Under the pieces are notes generated by a model that searched no databases, was not told where the DNA came from, and worked only from the letters and a program-made list of their open reading frames with translations. This document shows positions 1 to 8,960 of a stretch of 64,000 nucleotides of DNA, one piece after another. Both the position numbers and the translations under genes were made by a program. The DNA lies in contig NZ_JAFB01000022.1 in assembly GCF_000519205.1 (NCBI RefSeq), forward strand, positions 62,001 through 126,000, given 5' to 3'. Numbering within the stretch: the stretch's first letter is position 1; the number at the start of each line of letters is the position of its first letter. Source of the stretch: Amycolatopsis taiwanensis DSM 45107. GTDB lineage: Bacteria > Actinomycetota > Actinomycetes > Mycobacteriales > Pseudonocardiaceae.

Positions 1-872
1 CGGGCCTGCTCGGTCCCGGCCCGCTTCCTGGCCAGCGCGATCAACGCGGTCGGCTTGCCTTCGCGCAGGTCGTCCACGGTCGGCTTGCCGGTCTCCGCGG
101 CGTCGCCGAAGACGCCGAGCACGTCGTCGCGCAGCTGGAACGCCTCCCCGAGCGGAATGGCGAAGCGGGAGTAGGCCGCCAACAGTTCCGGGCCGCCGCC
201 GGCCAGCGCGGCGCCGATCTGGAGCGGACGTTCGACGGTGTACTTGGCCGCCTTGAGCCGAATGATCCGCAGCGCGCCGGCCAGCGAACCGCCACGGGCC
301 TGGTCGAGCAGTTCCAGGTTCTGGCCGATCATCACTTCCGAGCGCATCTGGTTGATCAGTCGCTGTGCCGCCAGCAGCCGCGCCGCCGGAATGCCGCAGT
401 CCAGCATCAGCTCGTCGGAGTAACACAGACACAGATCACCGCAGAGGATGGCGACGCTGACCCCGAACCGATCGCTGTCCCCGCGCCACGTGTGGCCGTC
501 GTGCAGGTTGGCCAGTGCGCGGTGCATGGCGGGGCGGCCCCGGCGCAGTTCGCTGCCGTCCATGATGTCGTCGTGGATCAGCGCGAACGCCTGGAACAGC
601 TCGAGTGCCGCACTCGGCCGGATGATGTCGTCGCAGTCCTCACCCCCGGCGCCACGCCAGCCCCAGTAGCAGAACAGCGGGCGGAGCCGTTTCCCGCTCG
701 ACAGTACGAAGTCGCGCAACAGCTCGAAGACGTGGTGCAGTTCGGGCGGGTCGGTGAAGTCCGCCTCGCTGCGGTCGAAGAACGCGGCCAGCTCGTCGTG
801 CAGCCGCGCGCGGAAGTCGAAGCCGCGCGTGCTCGCGCGGGAGGGCTCATCGGAGATCGCCGGCAGGGACAT
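1..872 (-). CDS. Polyprenyl (GGPP/FPP-type) diphosphate synthase, 3' end outside the window
   Basis: This trans-isoprenyl diphosphate synthase condenses isopentenyl diphosphate with an allylic diphosphate to make the linear precursor for the adjacent terpene cyclase. Reading the minus strand from the ATG at 870-872 gives about 290 codons before the window edge. The KRLRP substrate loop is near residues 61-65, the first Asp-rich motif DDIMD is at 101-105 and the second, RDDVLG, is at 248-253; the second lacks the last Asp of DDxxD, as in many actinobacterial members. A strong GGAGGTGA ribosome site lies 5-6 bases upstream of the start. It is divergent from the P450/cyclase operon across a 0.8-kb spacer. 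The product chain length (C15 or C20) cannot be read safely from the sequence, but a dedicated synthase beside a cyclase favours GGPP and a diterpene. Confidence 0.9.
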   Translation of the reverse strand, partial: MSLPAISDEPSRASTRGFDFRARLHDELAAFFDRSEADFTDPPELHHVFELLRDFVLSSGKRLRPLFCYWGWRGAGGEDCDDIIRPSAALELFQAFALIHDDIMDGSELRRGRPAMHRALANLHDGHTWRGDSDRFGVSVAILCGDLCLCYSDELMLDCGIPAARLLAAQRLINQMRSEVMIGQNLELLDQARGGSLAGALRIIRLKAAKYTVERPLQIGAALAGGGPELLAAYSRFAIPLGEAFQLRDDVLGVFGDAAETGKPTVDDLREGKPTALIALARKRAGTEQA

Positions 873-1664
873 TCTTGTCACCTCCATCGCGGCCCGGGGC
901 TCGTCGCCCCCGTCGCCGGCTCCGCGGAAGCGCGGGAGCACGGCGGCGAAGACCGCCCGGGTGTGTCAGGTTGTGCGTCCGCGGCAACGACGAACGGCTG
1001 TCATCGGGAGAAACCCGGTTCGCTCAGCCGTAGTCGCCGGCCGGTTATCATCCGACCCGGTGGCAGCCAAGCCGCTATTAGTGGTATAGACCTCGACCAT
1101 GGCGACCAGGTGGTGCGCCGCGCCGAGCTCGACCGGAGCCGGGTTCTGCGCCAGTGCCGAATGTGGCTGGTCCGATGAAATGTCGTGAATTACGTTCGCA
1201 TTGGCGAAAGTGACATTGTGATCCCCAGGTTTGGTTGTATCCGACCGGCGTGGACATGTGGTTGCGAACGGTCGACGACGCGTCCGGCTCGGTCCGGTCA
1301 GGAGCGGCTCGCGGCCGCCTCCAGTGATGTAATCCGACCCGTCGGGCGTATGTCAAGTACTCACCGGTTGGCAAGCAGGGAACGGAATTTTTGACAGCGC
1401 CGGGCCGGGTGTCTAGCATGATCCGGAGGTTCAGAACGTCCATGGCTCACCCTGGGGGGTCTGCATGAAAACGACTGTGCTGGGACGGATGCGGACCTTC
1501 GAAACGTTTGACTACCCCATGTGTTGAATATTGAACGGCTTTTTCCTGGCCGTTCTCGTGGTACCGCTTGGTGTCGATCCGGAACTGTTGGGCACCAAGC
1601 GGTTCGTGCCGTAACGCGGCCGGGAACATCGCAGACGCGCAACTACGCCGAGGAGGCGTCTTTC
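873..1664. other. Divergent intergenic region of the terpenoid cluster
   Basis: About 790 bases with no gene I can support. It separates the prenyl synthase (leftward) from the P450/cyclase operon (rightward) and must hold both promoters. The plus-strand promoter at 1391-1419 is the only clear signal. Short open frames here have no ribosome site or recognisable product. The transcript leader ahead of the P450 start would be about 240 bases, long enough for leader regulation, but I see no recognisable riboswitch. Confidence 0.5.
1391..1419 (+). promoter_or_regulatory. Predicted housekeeping-type promoter of the P450/terpene cyclase operon
   Basis: A perfect -35 hexamer TTGACA at 1391-1396 is followed after exactly 17 bases by TAGCAT at 1414-1419, a good match to an actinobacterial HrdB-type -10. 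It faces the P450 gene whose start is near 1665. Confidence 0.55.
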
Positions 1665-3017
1665 GTGACCGTCGTGGCAGAGCATCCGACAATCCCCAAG
1701 GTGCCCGGCAGTCTGCCGATCGTTGGGCACACCCTTCGCATGGTGCGCAATCCCCTGAAGTTCGCCAGCGAGGCCGCCGCGCTCGGGCCGATCGCGCGGA
1801 TATACCTCGGGCCGAAAATGGCCTATATGGTCAGCAACCACGAGCTGCTCTACGAGATCCTCGTGCGTCAGGCCAAGAGCTTCGAGAAGGGCAGACACTT
1901 CGAGCGGGCCCGCCCGCTGCTGGGCAACGGGATCCTGTTGTCCTCCGGCAGCTTCCACCGCCGGCAGCGGCTGATCATGAACCCGGCGTTCACAAAGGAC
2001 AACATCGCGTCCTATCTGGACATCATGCGTTCCGCGGCCGACGACATCTTCACCACCTGGGAAGACGGCCAGGTAGTCCAGATGTACCACATGTTCTACG
2101 AGCTGGCCGTGCGCATCGTGATCAAGTCGATGTTCACCACCGACATGGCCGAACAGGACATCGCCGAGGTCTACCGCTCGATGCCGACCGTGATCTCCGG
2201 GTTCGAGCGCCGGGCCGCGATTCCGCCCGCCTTGCTGGACCTGTTCCCGACCAAGTCGGGCAAGGAGTTCTACGCCGCGGTGGAACGGCTGCGGGTGATC
2301 GGCCACCGCATCGTGGCCGACTACCGGGCCCGGGGTGAACTGCCCAAGAACGACCTGATGGCGCTGCTGCTCAACTCGGCCGCCGAGGGCGACAAGCTGA
2401 TGACGGACAAACAGATCCACGACGAGTTCATGACGCTGCTGACCGCGGGGTCGGAGACCGCGCCCAGTGCGATGGGCTGGAGCTGCTACCTCCTCGGCAA
2501 GTACCCCGAGGTTCAGGAGCGCATCCAGGCGGAGGTCGACGAGGTCTTCGACGGCCGCCCGGTCACCGCGAAGGGGCTGGAACGGCTGGAGTACACCCGC
2601 CGTGTGGTGAAGGAGTCGTTGCGGCTCTACCCACCGGTGTGGGCGATCAGCCGATGCACCAAGGAGAACGTGACGATCTGCGGGTACGACCTGGCGGCCA
2701 ACACCCAGGTCTTCTACTCGATCCACTCGGTCCAGCGCGATCCCGGCGTCTACGAGGACCCGGACGAGTTCCACCCGGAGCGGTGGGAAGGCGAGAAGGG
2801 CAAGCGGCTGCCCCGATCGGCGTTCGTCCCGTTCGGCGCCGGCAGCCGCAACTGCATCGGGGAGAACTTCGCGTGGACCGAGATCCAGGCGGTGCTCGCC
2901 ACGCTGTTGCAGCGGTGGACGATCAACCCGGTGGACAACGCTCCGGTCCCACCCGTCGCGATGGGCGCGCTGGTGCCAGGGCCGTTGCCGATGACGGTCA
3001 CCCGCAGAAAGAAGTGA
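1665..3017 (+). CDS. Cytochrome P450 (terpenoid-type oxygenase)
   Basis: Heme-thiolate monooxygenase, about 450 residues, probably oxidising the hydrocarbon made by the cyclase next to it. The N-terminus has the proline-rich hinge (VPGSLPIVG) typical of P450s related to pentalenene and sesquiterpene oxidases. The I-helix oxygen-binding motif AGSET lies near residues 260-265, the ExxR motif (KESLR) near 317, and the heme loop FGAGSRNCIG carries the axial Cys near 397. I chose the GTG at 1665 because AGGAGG sits 8 bases upstream; an upstream in-frame ATG at 1521 lacks such a site and would add 48 residues unlike a P450. It is first in the plus-strand operon. Its soluble form implies electron supply by a ferredoxin, probably the gene at 6773. 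Confidence 0.9.
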   Translation: MTVVAEHPTIPKVPGSLPIVGHTLRMVRNPLKFASEAAALGPIARIYLGPKMAYMVSNHELLYEILVRQAKSFEKGRHFERARPLLGNGILLSSGSFHRRQRLIMNPAFTKDNIASYLDIMRSAADDIFTTWEDGQVVQMYHMFYELAVRIVIKSMFTTDMAEQDIAEVYRSMPTVISGFERRAAIPPALLDLFPTKSGKEFYAAVERLRVIGHRIVADYRARGELPKNDLMALLLNSAAEGDKLMTDKQIHDEFMTLLTAGSETAPSAMGWSCYLLGKYPEVQERIQAEVDEVFDGRPVTAKGLERLEYTRRVVKESLRLYPPVWAISRCTKENVTICGYDLAANTQVFYSIHSVQRDPGVYEDPDEFHPERWEGEKGKRLPRSAFVPFGAGSRNCIGENFAWTEIQAVLATLLQRWTINPVDNAPVPPVAMGALVPGPLPMTVTRRKK

Positions 3018-3099
3018 GTACCGGGGGTTTCGTCCACCGCGCCTCTCGGCCGGTGGACGAACCCTCTCGCCGGCAAGCCGATCTCGAGGAGCCTTACCG

Positions 3100-4173
3100 A
3101 TGCCCGCGATACCCGCGCCCTTCACTGCGGGAGACCAGTTCTTCCTTCCCGAATTCCCCTACCTGTTGCCGGCTTACACTCATCCGGCCAGCCAGCGGAT
3201 CGCGCGTGACTGCGAGAGCTGGATCAGGACGAAGATGCGGTTCGCCCTGCCTGACGACGGCGAAATCGAGCGCCTGATCGAGGAACGCGCCTCGTTGTGG
3301 ACCTGCTACGTGCTCCCCACGGCGATGGAGGAGCGGCTGTCCACCCTGTGCAAGTACACCGAGTACCTCTCCGTCTTCGACAACGCGATGGTCGACCGGG
3401 AGAAGATCGGCAAGGACGTGGAGGCGGCGAAGGAACTGTTCCACCGTGTGGTGAACATCCTCGGTAACAACGCTGCTGGCGCGGACTTCGAGTGGGGACG
3501 CACGCTGCACGAGCTGTGGACGGCGATGAGGCCGGATTTCCCGGACCGCCAGTGGGACCGGTTCATGGCCGAGGTACAGCGATTTCTCGCCGGATGCATC
3601 CACGAGATCACGTCCCGGTCCGAGGAAAAGGTGTTCGACTACGACACCTATCTTCAGGTGCGGCGGGACAGCGTCGGGATGGGGATGTACTTCGTGCTGG
3701 GCGAGTATGGCCTCGGCATCGACCTGACCGACCATCTGAAGAACCACGCCGCGCTGCGCGACATCATCGACATCGCGCTCGAGCACATCATGCTCACCAA
3801 CGACCTCTTCTCGTTCCGCGCCGAGTGCGTGATGGACGACTATGTCAACGCGTTGAGCGTGCTGCGAGTCAACAACGGCCTCAGTCTGCAGGACGGGGTG
3901 GACGAGCTGTTTTCGGTCATCGAGGAAAGGCGGGTCGCGTTCATGCGCGCCCGCCGAGCCATCGAGAAAAGCTCGCTCGGCGAGGATCCGGACGTGCTGT
4001 CCTATTTGGATGCGCTGTGGCACATGATGGCCGGGAACCTGCAGTGGTCGTACGAAACCGCGCGGTACAACGGAGTCGGCCACCGGTGGAACGGCCACCG
4101 TCGCGGCGTGGTCACATTGCACGCCGACCGCACCGAGTTCGGTGACCGGCCGTACTGGAGTCTGGCGCGGTGA
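3100..4173 (+). CDS. Class I terpene synthase (cyclase)
   Basis: Terpene cyclase of 357 residues that ionises a prenyl diphosphate and cyclises it. The Mg-binding NSE triad is intact (NDLFSFRAE, N234, S238, E242), the diphosphate-sensing Arg sits in QVRRDS near 188-189, and the C-terminal RY pair (R322, Y323) is in the WSYETARY segment. The Asp-rich motif is unusual: residues 94-99 read DNAMVD instead of DDxxD or DDxxxD, so the second Asp is Asn. The ATG at 3100 follows a GAGGAG ribosome site. Neighbouring GGPP-type synthase and P450s suggest a diterpene, but a sesquiterpene product is possible. It does not match the signatures I know for geosmin, 2-methylisoborneol or epi-isozizaene synthases, so the product is unassigned. 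Confidence 0.9.
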   Translation: MPAIPAPFTAGDQFFLPEFPYLLPAYTHPASQRIARDCESWIRTKMRFALPDDGEIERLIEERASLWTCYVLPTAMEERLSTLCKYTEYLSVFDNAMVDREKIGKDVEAAKELFHRVVNILGNNAAGADFEWGRTLHELWTAMRPDFPDRQWDRFMAEVQRFLAGCIHEITSRSEEKVFDYDTYLQVRRDSVGMGMYFVLGEYGLGIDLTDHLKNHAALRDIIDIALEHIMLTNDLFSFRAECVMDDYVNALSVLRVNNGLSLQDGVDELFSVIEERRVAFMRARRAIEKSSLGEDPDVLSYLDALWHMMAGNLQWSYETARYNGVGHRWNGHRRGVVTLHADRTEFGDRPYWSLAR

Positions 4174-4259
4174 GCGTCGAGCCGATTTGCACCTTCTCCC
4201 GCATCCTCCCGGACGTGACAACAGTACGCCGGCGTTGACTACCGACAGGAAGAACACCG

Positions 4260-5495
4260 ATGTCCGAACAGAACGTTACCGTCGCTTCCGCCGTGATCGA
4301 CCCGCAGAGCGCCGAGTTCGTCGAGAATCCCTACGACGCATACGCGCGGGCGCGGACGGCAACACCGGTGATACGGGTGAGCGACGGCGTCTACGCGGTC
4401 ATCGGCCGTGAGGAGATGAAGGCCGTCCTGCGCGACCACGCCCGCTTCAGCAGCCGGCGCAACCTTGGCGGAGTTTTCCCGCTGACCGCCGAAACGCAGG
4501 AAGTACTGAAGGAGACGCTTTTCTTCCACACCGCACTGTTCAATATGGAGCCGCCGCGCCAGACCGAGTTCCGAAACCTGGTCGGCGAAGCGTTCACCCC
4601 GCGCAACCTGCGCAAGCTGGAACCTGCCGTGCGCTCCGTGGCGGAGGAACTGATCCGCGGGTTCGCCACGGACGGCGCGGACCTGCTCACCCAGTACGCC
4701 TACCCGCTGCCGATGCGGGTCATCTGCGACATCATCGGTGTGCCGCGCGCGGACCACGCGATGGTCAAGGAGTGGAACAACGCGTGGATGGCGCTGCAGG
4801 TGCTCCCGCTCGAACCCGCGCAGCAACTTGCCATGGCACGTACGGTGGTGGACTACGAGAACTACTTCCGCGACCTGATCGCCGAGCGCCGGCGCGACCC
4901 GGCCGACGACCTGGTCTCCCACCTGGCGGCCACCGCGCAGGCCGGCGGGCCCTGCACGGTCGAGGACGTCATCGTCGCGATGCGCGTGATGCTGGCGGCC
5001 GGCCACGAGACCGCCACCAATCTGATCGGCAACACCGCCGCCCACCTGCTCACCGACCGGTCCCGGTGGGAGGCGATCGTCGGTGATGAGTCGCTGATCC
5101 CGGCCGTCGTCGAGGAGGGCCTGCGGTTCGACTCCTCCGTCCAGGGCGTCCCGCGGACCGTCATGGAGGACGTGACCATCGCCGGGGTGGACATCCCGGC
5201 GGGCTCCCAGCTGCAGGTCGTGCTCGCCGCCGCCGGCCGGGACCCGGCATGGGTGGACGACCCGGACACCTTCCGCCTCGATCGCGACGGACCGCCCCGC
5301 CACCATGGCTTCGGCCACGGCGTCCACTTCTGCATCGGAGCGCCACTGGCCCGGCTGGAGGCGAAGGTGGCGTTCGAAACGCTGGTGCGCGAGCTGCCCG
5401 GCCTGGTCATCAAGCCCGGTCACCAACTCGCGCACCTGCCGGGCGGCTTCACCTTCCGCGGCCTGACCGAGCTGCCGGTCACCTGGTCTCCGTAG
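4260..5495 (+). CDS. Cytochrome P450 (bacterial class I)
   Basis: A 411-residue soluble P450 of the CYP105/107-like bacterial type. It carries the I-helix motif AGHET (near 247-251), the ExxR motif in EEGLRF (near 285), and the heme loop FGHGVHFCIG with the axial Cys near 358. It follows the terpene cyclase by about 85 bases and precedes another P450, so all are probably one transcript and act on the cyclised product. The shorter N-terminus and HFCIGAPLARLE loop differ from the P450 at 1665, so the two arose from different P450 lineages. The substrate is not predictable from sequence. Confidence 0.92.
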   Translation: MSEQNVTVASAVIDPQSAEFVENPYDAYARARTATPVIRVSDGVYAVIGREEMKAVLRDHARFSSRRNLGGVFPLTAETQEVLKETLFFHTALFNMEPPRQTEFRNLVGEAFTPRNLRKLEPAVRSVAEELIRGFATDGADLLTQYAYPLPMRVICDIIGVPRADHAMVKEWNNAWMALQVLPLEPAQQLAMARTVVDYENYFRDLIAERRRDPADDLVSHLAATAQAGGPCTVEDVIVAMRVMLAAGHETATNLIGNTAAHLLTDRSRWEAIVGDESLIPAVVEEGLRFDSSVQGVPRTVMEDVTIAGVDIPAGSQLQVVLAAAGRDPAWVDDPDTFRLDRDGPPRHHGFGHGVHFCIGAPLARLEAKVAFETLVRELPGLVIKPGHQLAHLPGGFTFRGLTELPVTWSP

Positions 5496-5554
5496 GGCGC
5501 CGGATGGAGTCCGCCCCAGCCCGTCCCGAACATCAACGAGCTCATGGAGACCCG

Positions 5555-6769
5555 ATGACCCAAGACATCGCACCAACGGAAGCCGCACCGATCCGGCTGC
5601 CGATCGAACGGGAGACCGTCCTCGACCCGCCCCCGAAACTGGCCGAGCTGCGCGCCGAATGCCCGGTGTCCAGGCTCACCTACGCCGACGGCCACATCGG
5701 TTGGCTGGTGACGAGTTTCGAGATGGCCCGCGCCGTTCTGCAGGACGCCCGGTTCAGCTCTCGACCGGACCTCCGTCACTCCGCGGTCCACCAGGTCCTC
5801 GGTGATGGCCAGCCGCCGGAGGAGGATGTGCCCGGCATGTTCGTCGGCATGGACCCGCCGGAGCACACCCGATACCGCAAGCTGATCACGGGTGAGCTGA
5901 ACGTACGGCGAATGCGCCTGCTGGAGCCGAAGATCGAGCAGACGGCATTGAAGCTGATCGAAGAAATGCGTGCCGGTGGCAACACCGCGGATCTGGTCTC
6001 GGCGTACGCCTCACCGCTGCCTTCGCTGGTGATCTGCGAGCTGCTCGGGGTGTCCTACCAGGGCTGGCTCAAGATCCGGCCGGTTTCGGAGAAGATGCTG
6101 CGCACCGACTCCAGTGCGGAGGAAGTCAAGCAGTGCTTCGCCGACATCTTCGCCTACCTGGCCGAGGTGGTGGCGGCCAAGCACATCGAGCCCGCGGACG
6201 ACCTGATCTCCGGGCTGGTCGCGCTCGACGAGCTGAGCGATGTGGAGATCACCGCGATCGCGTTCCAGCTTTTCACGGCCGGGCACGAGACCACGATGAA
6301 CATGTTGTCGCTGGGCACCTATACGCTGCTGACCGACCCCCAACAGCTGGCCGCGCTGCGTGCGGACTTTTCGTTGCTGGACGGCGCGCTGGAGGAACTG
6401 CTGCGGTTCCTCACGGTTATCCAGTTCGGTATTTCCCGGGCCGCGCTGGAGGACGTCGACCTGGGTGGCGTCACCGTCCGGGCGGGCGAGTCGGTCACCA
6501 TCTCGCTGCCGGCGGCCAACCGCGATCCCGCCCGGTTCCCCGATCCGGACCGGCTCGACCTCATGCGGCCTGCCTCCAGCAACGTGGCCTTCGGTTTCGG
6601 CGTGCACCAGTGCGTCGCCCAGCAGTTGGCCAGGGCGGAGATGCGGATCGGGTTCCGCACGCTACTGCAGCAGTTTCCCGCGTTGCGGCTGGCAATTCCG
6701 CGCGACGAAGTGGAGATGCGCGACGGCGCCATCGTGTACGGCGCCAAGAGTCTGCCCGTGGCCTGGTGA
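5555..6769 (+). CDS. Cytochrome P450 (bacterial class I)
   Basis: A 404-residue bacterial P450. The I-helix motif is AGHETT (from about residue 242), the ExxR motif lies in EELLRF, and the heme loop is FGFGVHQCVA with the axial Cys near 353; the last position is Ala where Gly is usual. The ATG at 5555 was chosen because the sequence before it has no P450 homology. The stop at 6769 is 3 bases before the ferredoxin start, so the two are translationally close and probably functional partners. It is the third P450 in the cluster, implying several oxidation steps on the terpene. Confidence 0.92.
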   Translation: MTQDIAPTEAAPIRLPIERETVLDPPPKLAELRAECPVSRLTYADGHIGWLVTSFEMARAVLQDARFSSRPDLRHSAVHQVLGDGQPPEEDVPGMFVGMDPPEHTRYRKLITGELNVRRMRLLEPKIEQTALKLIEEMRAGGNTADLVSAYASPLPSLVICELLGVSYQGWLKIRPVSEKMLRTDSSAEEVKQCFADIFAYLAEVVAAKHIEPADDLISGLVALDELSDVEITAIAFQLFTAGHETTMNMLSLGTYTLLTDPQQLAALRADFSLLDGALEELLRFLTVIQFGISRAALEDVDLGGVTVRAGESVTISLPAANRDPARFPDPDRLDLMRPASSNVAFGFGVHQCVAQQLARAEMRIGFRTLLQQFPALRLAIPRDEVEMRDGAIVYGAKSLPVAW

Positions 6770-6772
6770 GAC

Positions 6773-7003
6773 ATGCGCACCCTGGTGATCGAGGCGGATA
6801 CCAGCCGATGCGTTGGTGCCGGGATGTGCGCGCTGGTGGCGCCCGGCCTGTTCGACCAGACCGACGAGGACGGGAGCGTGGTCGTGGTCCACCGGGTCGT
6901 TTCCGGCGAGGCGGTCGAGCAGGCGTTGGAGTGCGAGTACAACTGTCCCAGTGGTGCGATCCGGACCAGGGTGGCGGAGCGTAGCTCGGGCAACCACACC
7001 TGA
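6773..7003 (+). CDS. 3Fe-4S ferredoxin, P450 redox partner
   Basis: A 76-residue ferredoxin of the small actinobacterial type that passes electrons to P450s. Cysteines C13 and C19 (CVGAGMC) and C58 (CPSGAI) are the expected three cluster ligands; the position that would carry a fourth ligand is Gly/Ala, which fits a [3Fe-4S] rather than [4Fe-4S] centre. An additional Cys (C54) precedes the CP motif. It starts 3 bases after the P450 stop. No ferredoxin reductase gene is nearby, so a housekeeping reductase probably serves it. It is the last gene of the terpenoid operon; the next genes are catabolic. Confidence 0.93.
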   Translation: MRTLVIEADTSRCVGAGMCALVAPGLFDQTDEDGSVVVVHRVVSGEAVEQALECEYNCPSGAIRTRVAERSSGNHT

Positions 7004-7012
7004 CGTCATGTC

Positions 7013-7027
7013 GCGACACGGTGTCGC
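7013..7027. promoter_or_regulatory. Palindromic operator, copy 1 (GCGACAC-G-GTGTCGC)
   Basis: Seven-base perfect arms around one central base, about 130 bases upstream of the TPP enzyme start at 7156. The core CGACAC-n-GTGTCG recurs at 8843, 10423, 10443 and 27453, always ahead of catabolic or transport genes, so it is probably the binding site of one dimeric regulator. Confidence 0.6.
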
Positions 7028-7155
7028 ATGGCCCACCACGTCGCTTCCGTCGCCGCGTCGGAGCGCAAGCCGCGGGGCAGTGCGTAACGTGCCGGGCGGG
7101 CTTCGCGCCGGCGGGCTTCGTGCCGGTGCGGGCCGACGACCGCCGAGGAGGCGAC

Positions 7156-8832
7156 ATGACGGCTGCCGCACGACTGCTCGAGACCTTGGCGGAGTGGGGA
7201 ATCGGGCACGTCTTCTGCTGCCCCGGTACGAGTGAGATCCCGGTGCTCGACGCCATCGCGGAGGCGGAGGCGCAGCGGCGGTCCGGCCTGCCCGAGTTCG
7301 TGCTGACCACGCACGAGGCGATCTCGGTGTCGATGGCCGACGGCTACGCGCGCGCCTCCGGGCGGATCGGCGTGGCGTACCTCCACACGAACGTCGGGGT
7401 CGCGAACGGGCTGGCCCACCTCTACGCGGCGCAGGTCGCCCGCAGCAGCGTCGCGATCCTGGCCGGTGTGAAGGGGAGGGCGACACTTCCGCACCGAGCG
7501 CTGACGACGTCGCCGCGACTGCTCGAGACGGCTGCGCCCTATGTGGGCCACGCCTGGCAGAACCTGCGAGCCGAAGACCTGCTCGACGACGTGGCTCGTG
7601 CCCTGTGGCGCACCACTGTCGTCCCGGAGCAGCCGGCGATCCTCACGATCCCACAGGACCACCTGGCCGCTGACCCGGAAGCACTCTCCGTCCCGGTCGT
7701 CCGCCGCGGTGTGCGCCAGGGTCCGGACGCCGAGGCCGTGCGACGGGCGATCGCGCTGCTGCTTGCGGCGCGGCGACCCGTGGTGGTCGCCGGATCGGAT
7801 GTCGCCCGACGCGGGGCCGAGGCTCCTCTGGAGCGCCTCGCCGAGCGGCTCGGGGCCCCTGTCTTCGTCGAGTCCCGGCGCGACCTCGAGCGGTGGGCCT
7901 TCCGCACGGATCATCCCTCCTACGCCGGTCTGTTCGAGCCCGGTGCACCGCTGATGGCGGAATGCGATCTGCTGGTGCTGGCCGGAATGCCGACGCCGCT
8001 GGAATTCTCGGCGGAGGTCGCGGCGTTGCCCGCCGGCGTGCCGATCCTCCACCTTTCCGAGGATCCTGCCGAACCCGGGCGCCGGTACATCCCAGTCGGC
8101 GCAGTGGTGGGCGACACCGCCGCGATACTGGGCGAACTGGCCGAAGGCGTTATCGAGGACTGCGCCGCCGGCGCGCTCGATGCCCGTCGTGACTGGCTTG
8201 CCCGCGTCCGGCAGGACGGGGAGGACCGCCGTGCCCGCTGGTTCGCCGGCGTTACGGCGGACGCGGAGCACGACGAGTTCAGCGCGGCAGTGGCGATGCG
8301 GAACGTCGCCGACGTCGTGGGCGGCGATCGCCTGCTGGTCCTTGACGGAGTTACTTCGACGCTCCCCCTGCTGCGGTTCCTGCAGCGCACGCGTGCCGAC
8401 TCGCTGTTCACCACCGCGAGCGGATCGCTCGGCTGGGGAATGGGCGCCGCCGCGGGTGTCGCCATGGCCCGTCGTGAGCGTGTCCTCGCGATCGTGGGCG
8501 ATGGCGTGGTCCAGTTCGGGGTGCCCGCGTTGTGGACGGCGGTGCGCTATCGCTTGCCGGTCACGTATCTCGTCGTGAACAACGGGCGGTACCAGGCCGT
8601 TGTCGCCGGGCTTTCGAAGAGCAAGGGTGCGGCCTCCGCGCGCGGGCAGTACCCGCTCACCGACATCAGCGGCGTCGATATTTCCACACTGGCAAGGGCT
8701 TTCGGCGTGGCGGCCACGACCGTCGACGGATCTGCCGGGCTGCGCGCCGCGCTCGGCGATGACCTCGCGCTCGGTCCGGCGGACGGCCCTCGGCTGATCG
8801 AGGCGCGCGTGAACGACCAGCTGTGGCAGTGA
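7156..8832 (+). CDS. TPP-dependent 2-oxoacid decarboxylase (benzoylformate decarboxylase-like)
   Basis: A 558-residue thiamine-diphosphate enzyme of the acetolactate synthase/benzoylformate decarboxylase superfamily. The catalytic Glu that activates TPP is in THEAIS (E54), and the TPP/Mg motif starts with GDG near 448-450 and ends with NN near 475. The ATG at 7156 follows GAGGAGG; the upstream in-frame extension looks non-coding. The gene is followed by an aldehyde dehydrogenase under a similar operator, which suggests a 2-oxoacid to aldehyde to acid sequence as in mandelate degradation, or an arylpyruvate decarboxylase step. Substrate assignment is inference; a carboligase cannot be excluded. 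Confidence 0.82.
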   Translation: MTAAARLLETLAEWGIGHVFCCPGTSEIPVLDAIAEAEAQRRSGLPEFVLTTHEAISVSMADGYARASGRIGVAYLHTNVGVANGLAHLYAAQVARSSVAILAGVKGRATLPHRALTTSPRLLETAAPYVGHAWQNLRAEDLLDDVARALWRTTVVPEQPAILTIPQDHLAADPEALSVPVVRRGVRQGPDAEAVRRAIALLLAARRPVVVAGSDVARRGAEAPLERLAERLGAPVFVESRRDLERWAFRTDHPSYAGLFEPGAPLMAECDLLVLAGMPTPLEFSAEVAALPAGVPILHLSEDPAEPGRRYIPVGAVVGDTAAILGELAEGVIEDCAAGALDARRDWLARVRQDGEDRRARWFAGVTADAEHDEFSAAVAMRNVADVVGGDRLLVLDGVTSTLPLLRFLQRTRADSLFTTASGSLGWGMGAAAGVAMARRERVLAIVGDGVVQFGVPALWTAVRYRLPVTYLVVNNGRYQAVVAGLSKSKGAASARGQYPLTDISGVDISTLARAFGVAATTVDGSAGLRAALGDDLALGPADGPRLIEARVNDQLWQ

Positions 8833-8840
8833 CCGGCGTT

Positions 8841-8854
8841 CCGACACGGTGTCC
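8841..8854. promoter_or_regulatory. Palindromic operator, copy 2 (CCGACAC-G-GTGTCC)
   Basis: The five-base arms GACAC and GTGTC around a central G are preceded by TTCC, as in copies 3 and 5. The site lies about 110 bases upstream of the aldehyde dehydrogenase start at 8961, in the short gap after the TPP enzyme, so the two genes probably have separate promoters under one regulator. Confidence 0.55.
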
Positions 8855-8960
8855 AGTCGCCGGTGCGGGATTTGCGTCGCCGAGGCGATGAAGCGAGGTC
8901 CGGCCACGACCTAGCATCGCGGCGATCTTCGCAACCGCAACCGGATTGGCAGGGACGACG

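Noticed and set aside
1078-1443. Minus-strand frame of 121 codons in the terpenoid divergent region
   Set aside because: No ribosome site, biased composition and overlap with the predicted promoter at 1391-1419.
1512-3125. A 537-codon minus-strand frame across the first P450
   Set aside because: It mirrors the P450 coding frame, has no ribosome site and no recognisable motif, whereas the plus strand has complete P450 motifs.
7061-7135. Repetitive GCGGGCTTCG / GCCGG runs before the TPP enzyme
   Set aside because: They look like simple GC-rich low-complexity sequence rather than an ordered repeat or regulatory element.
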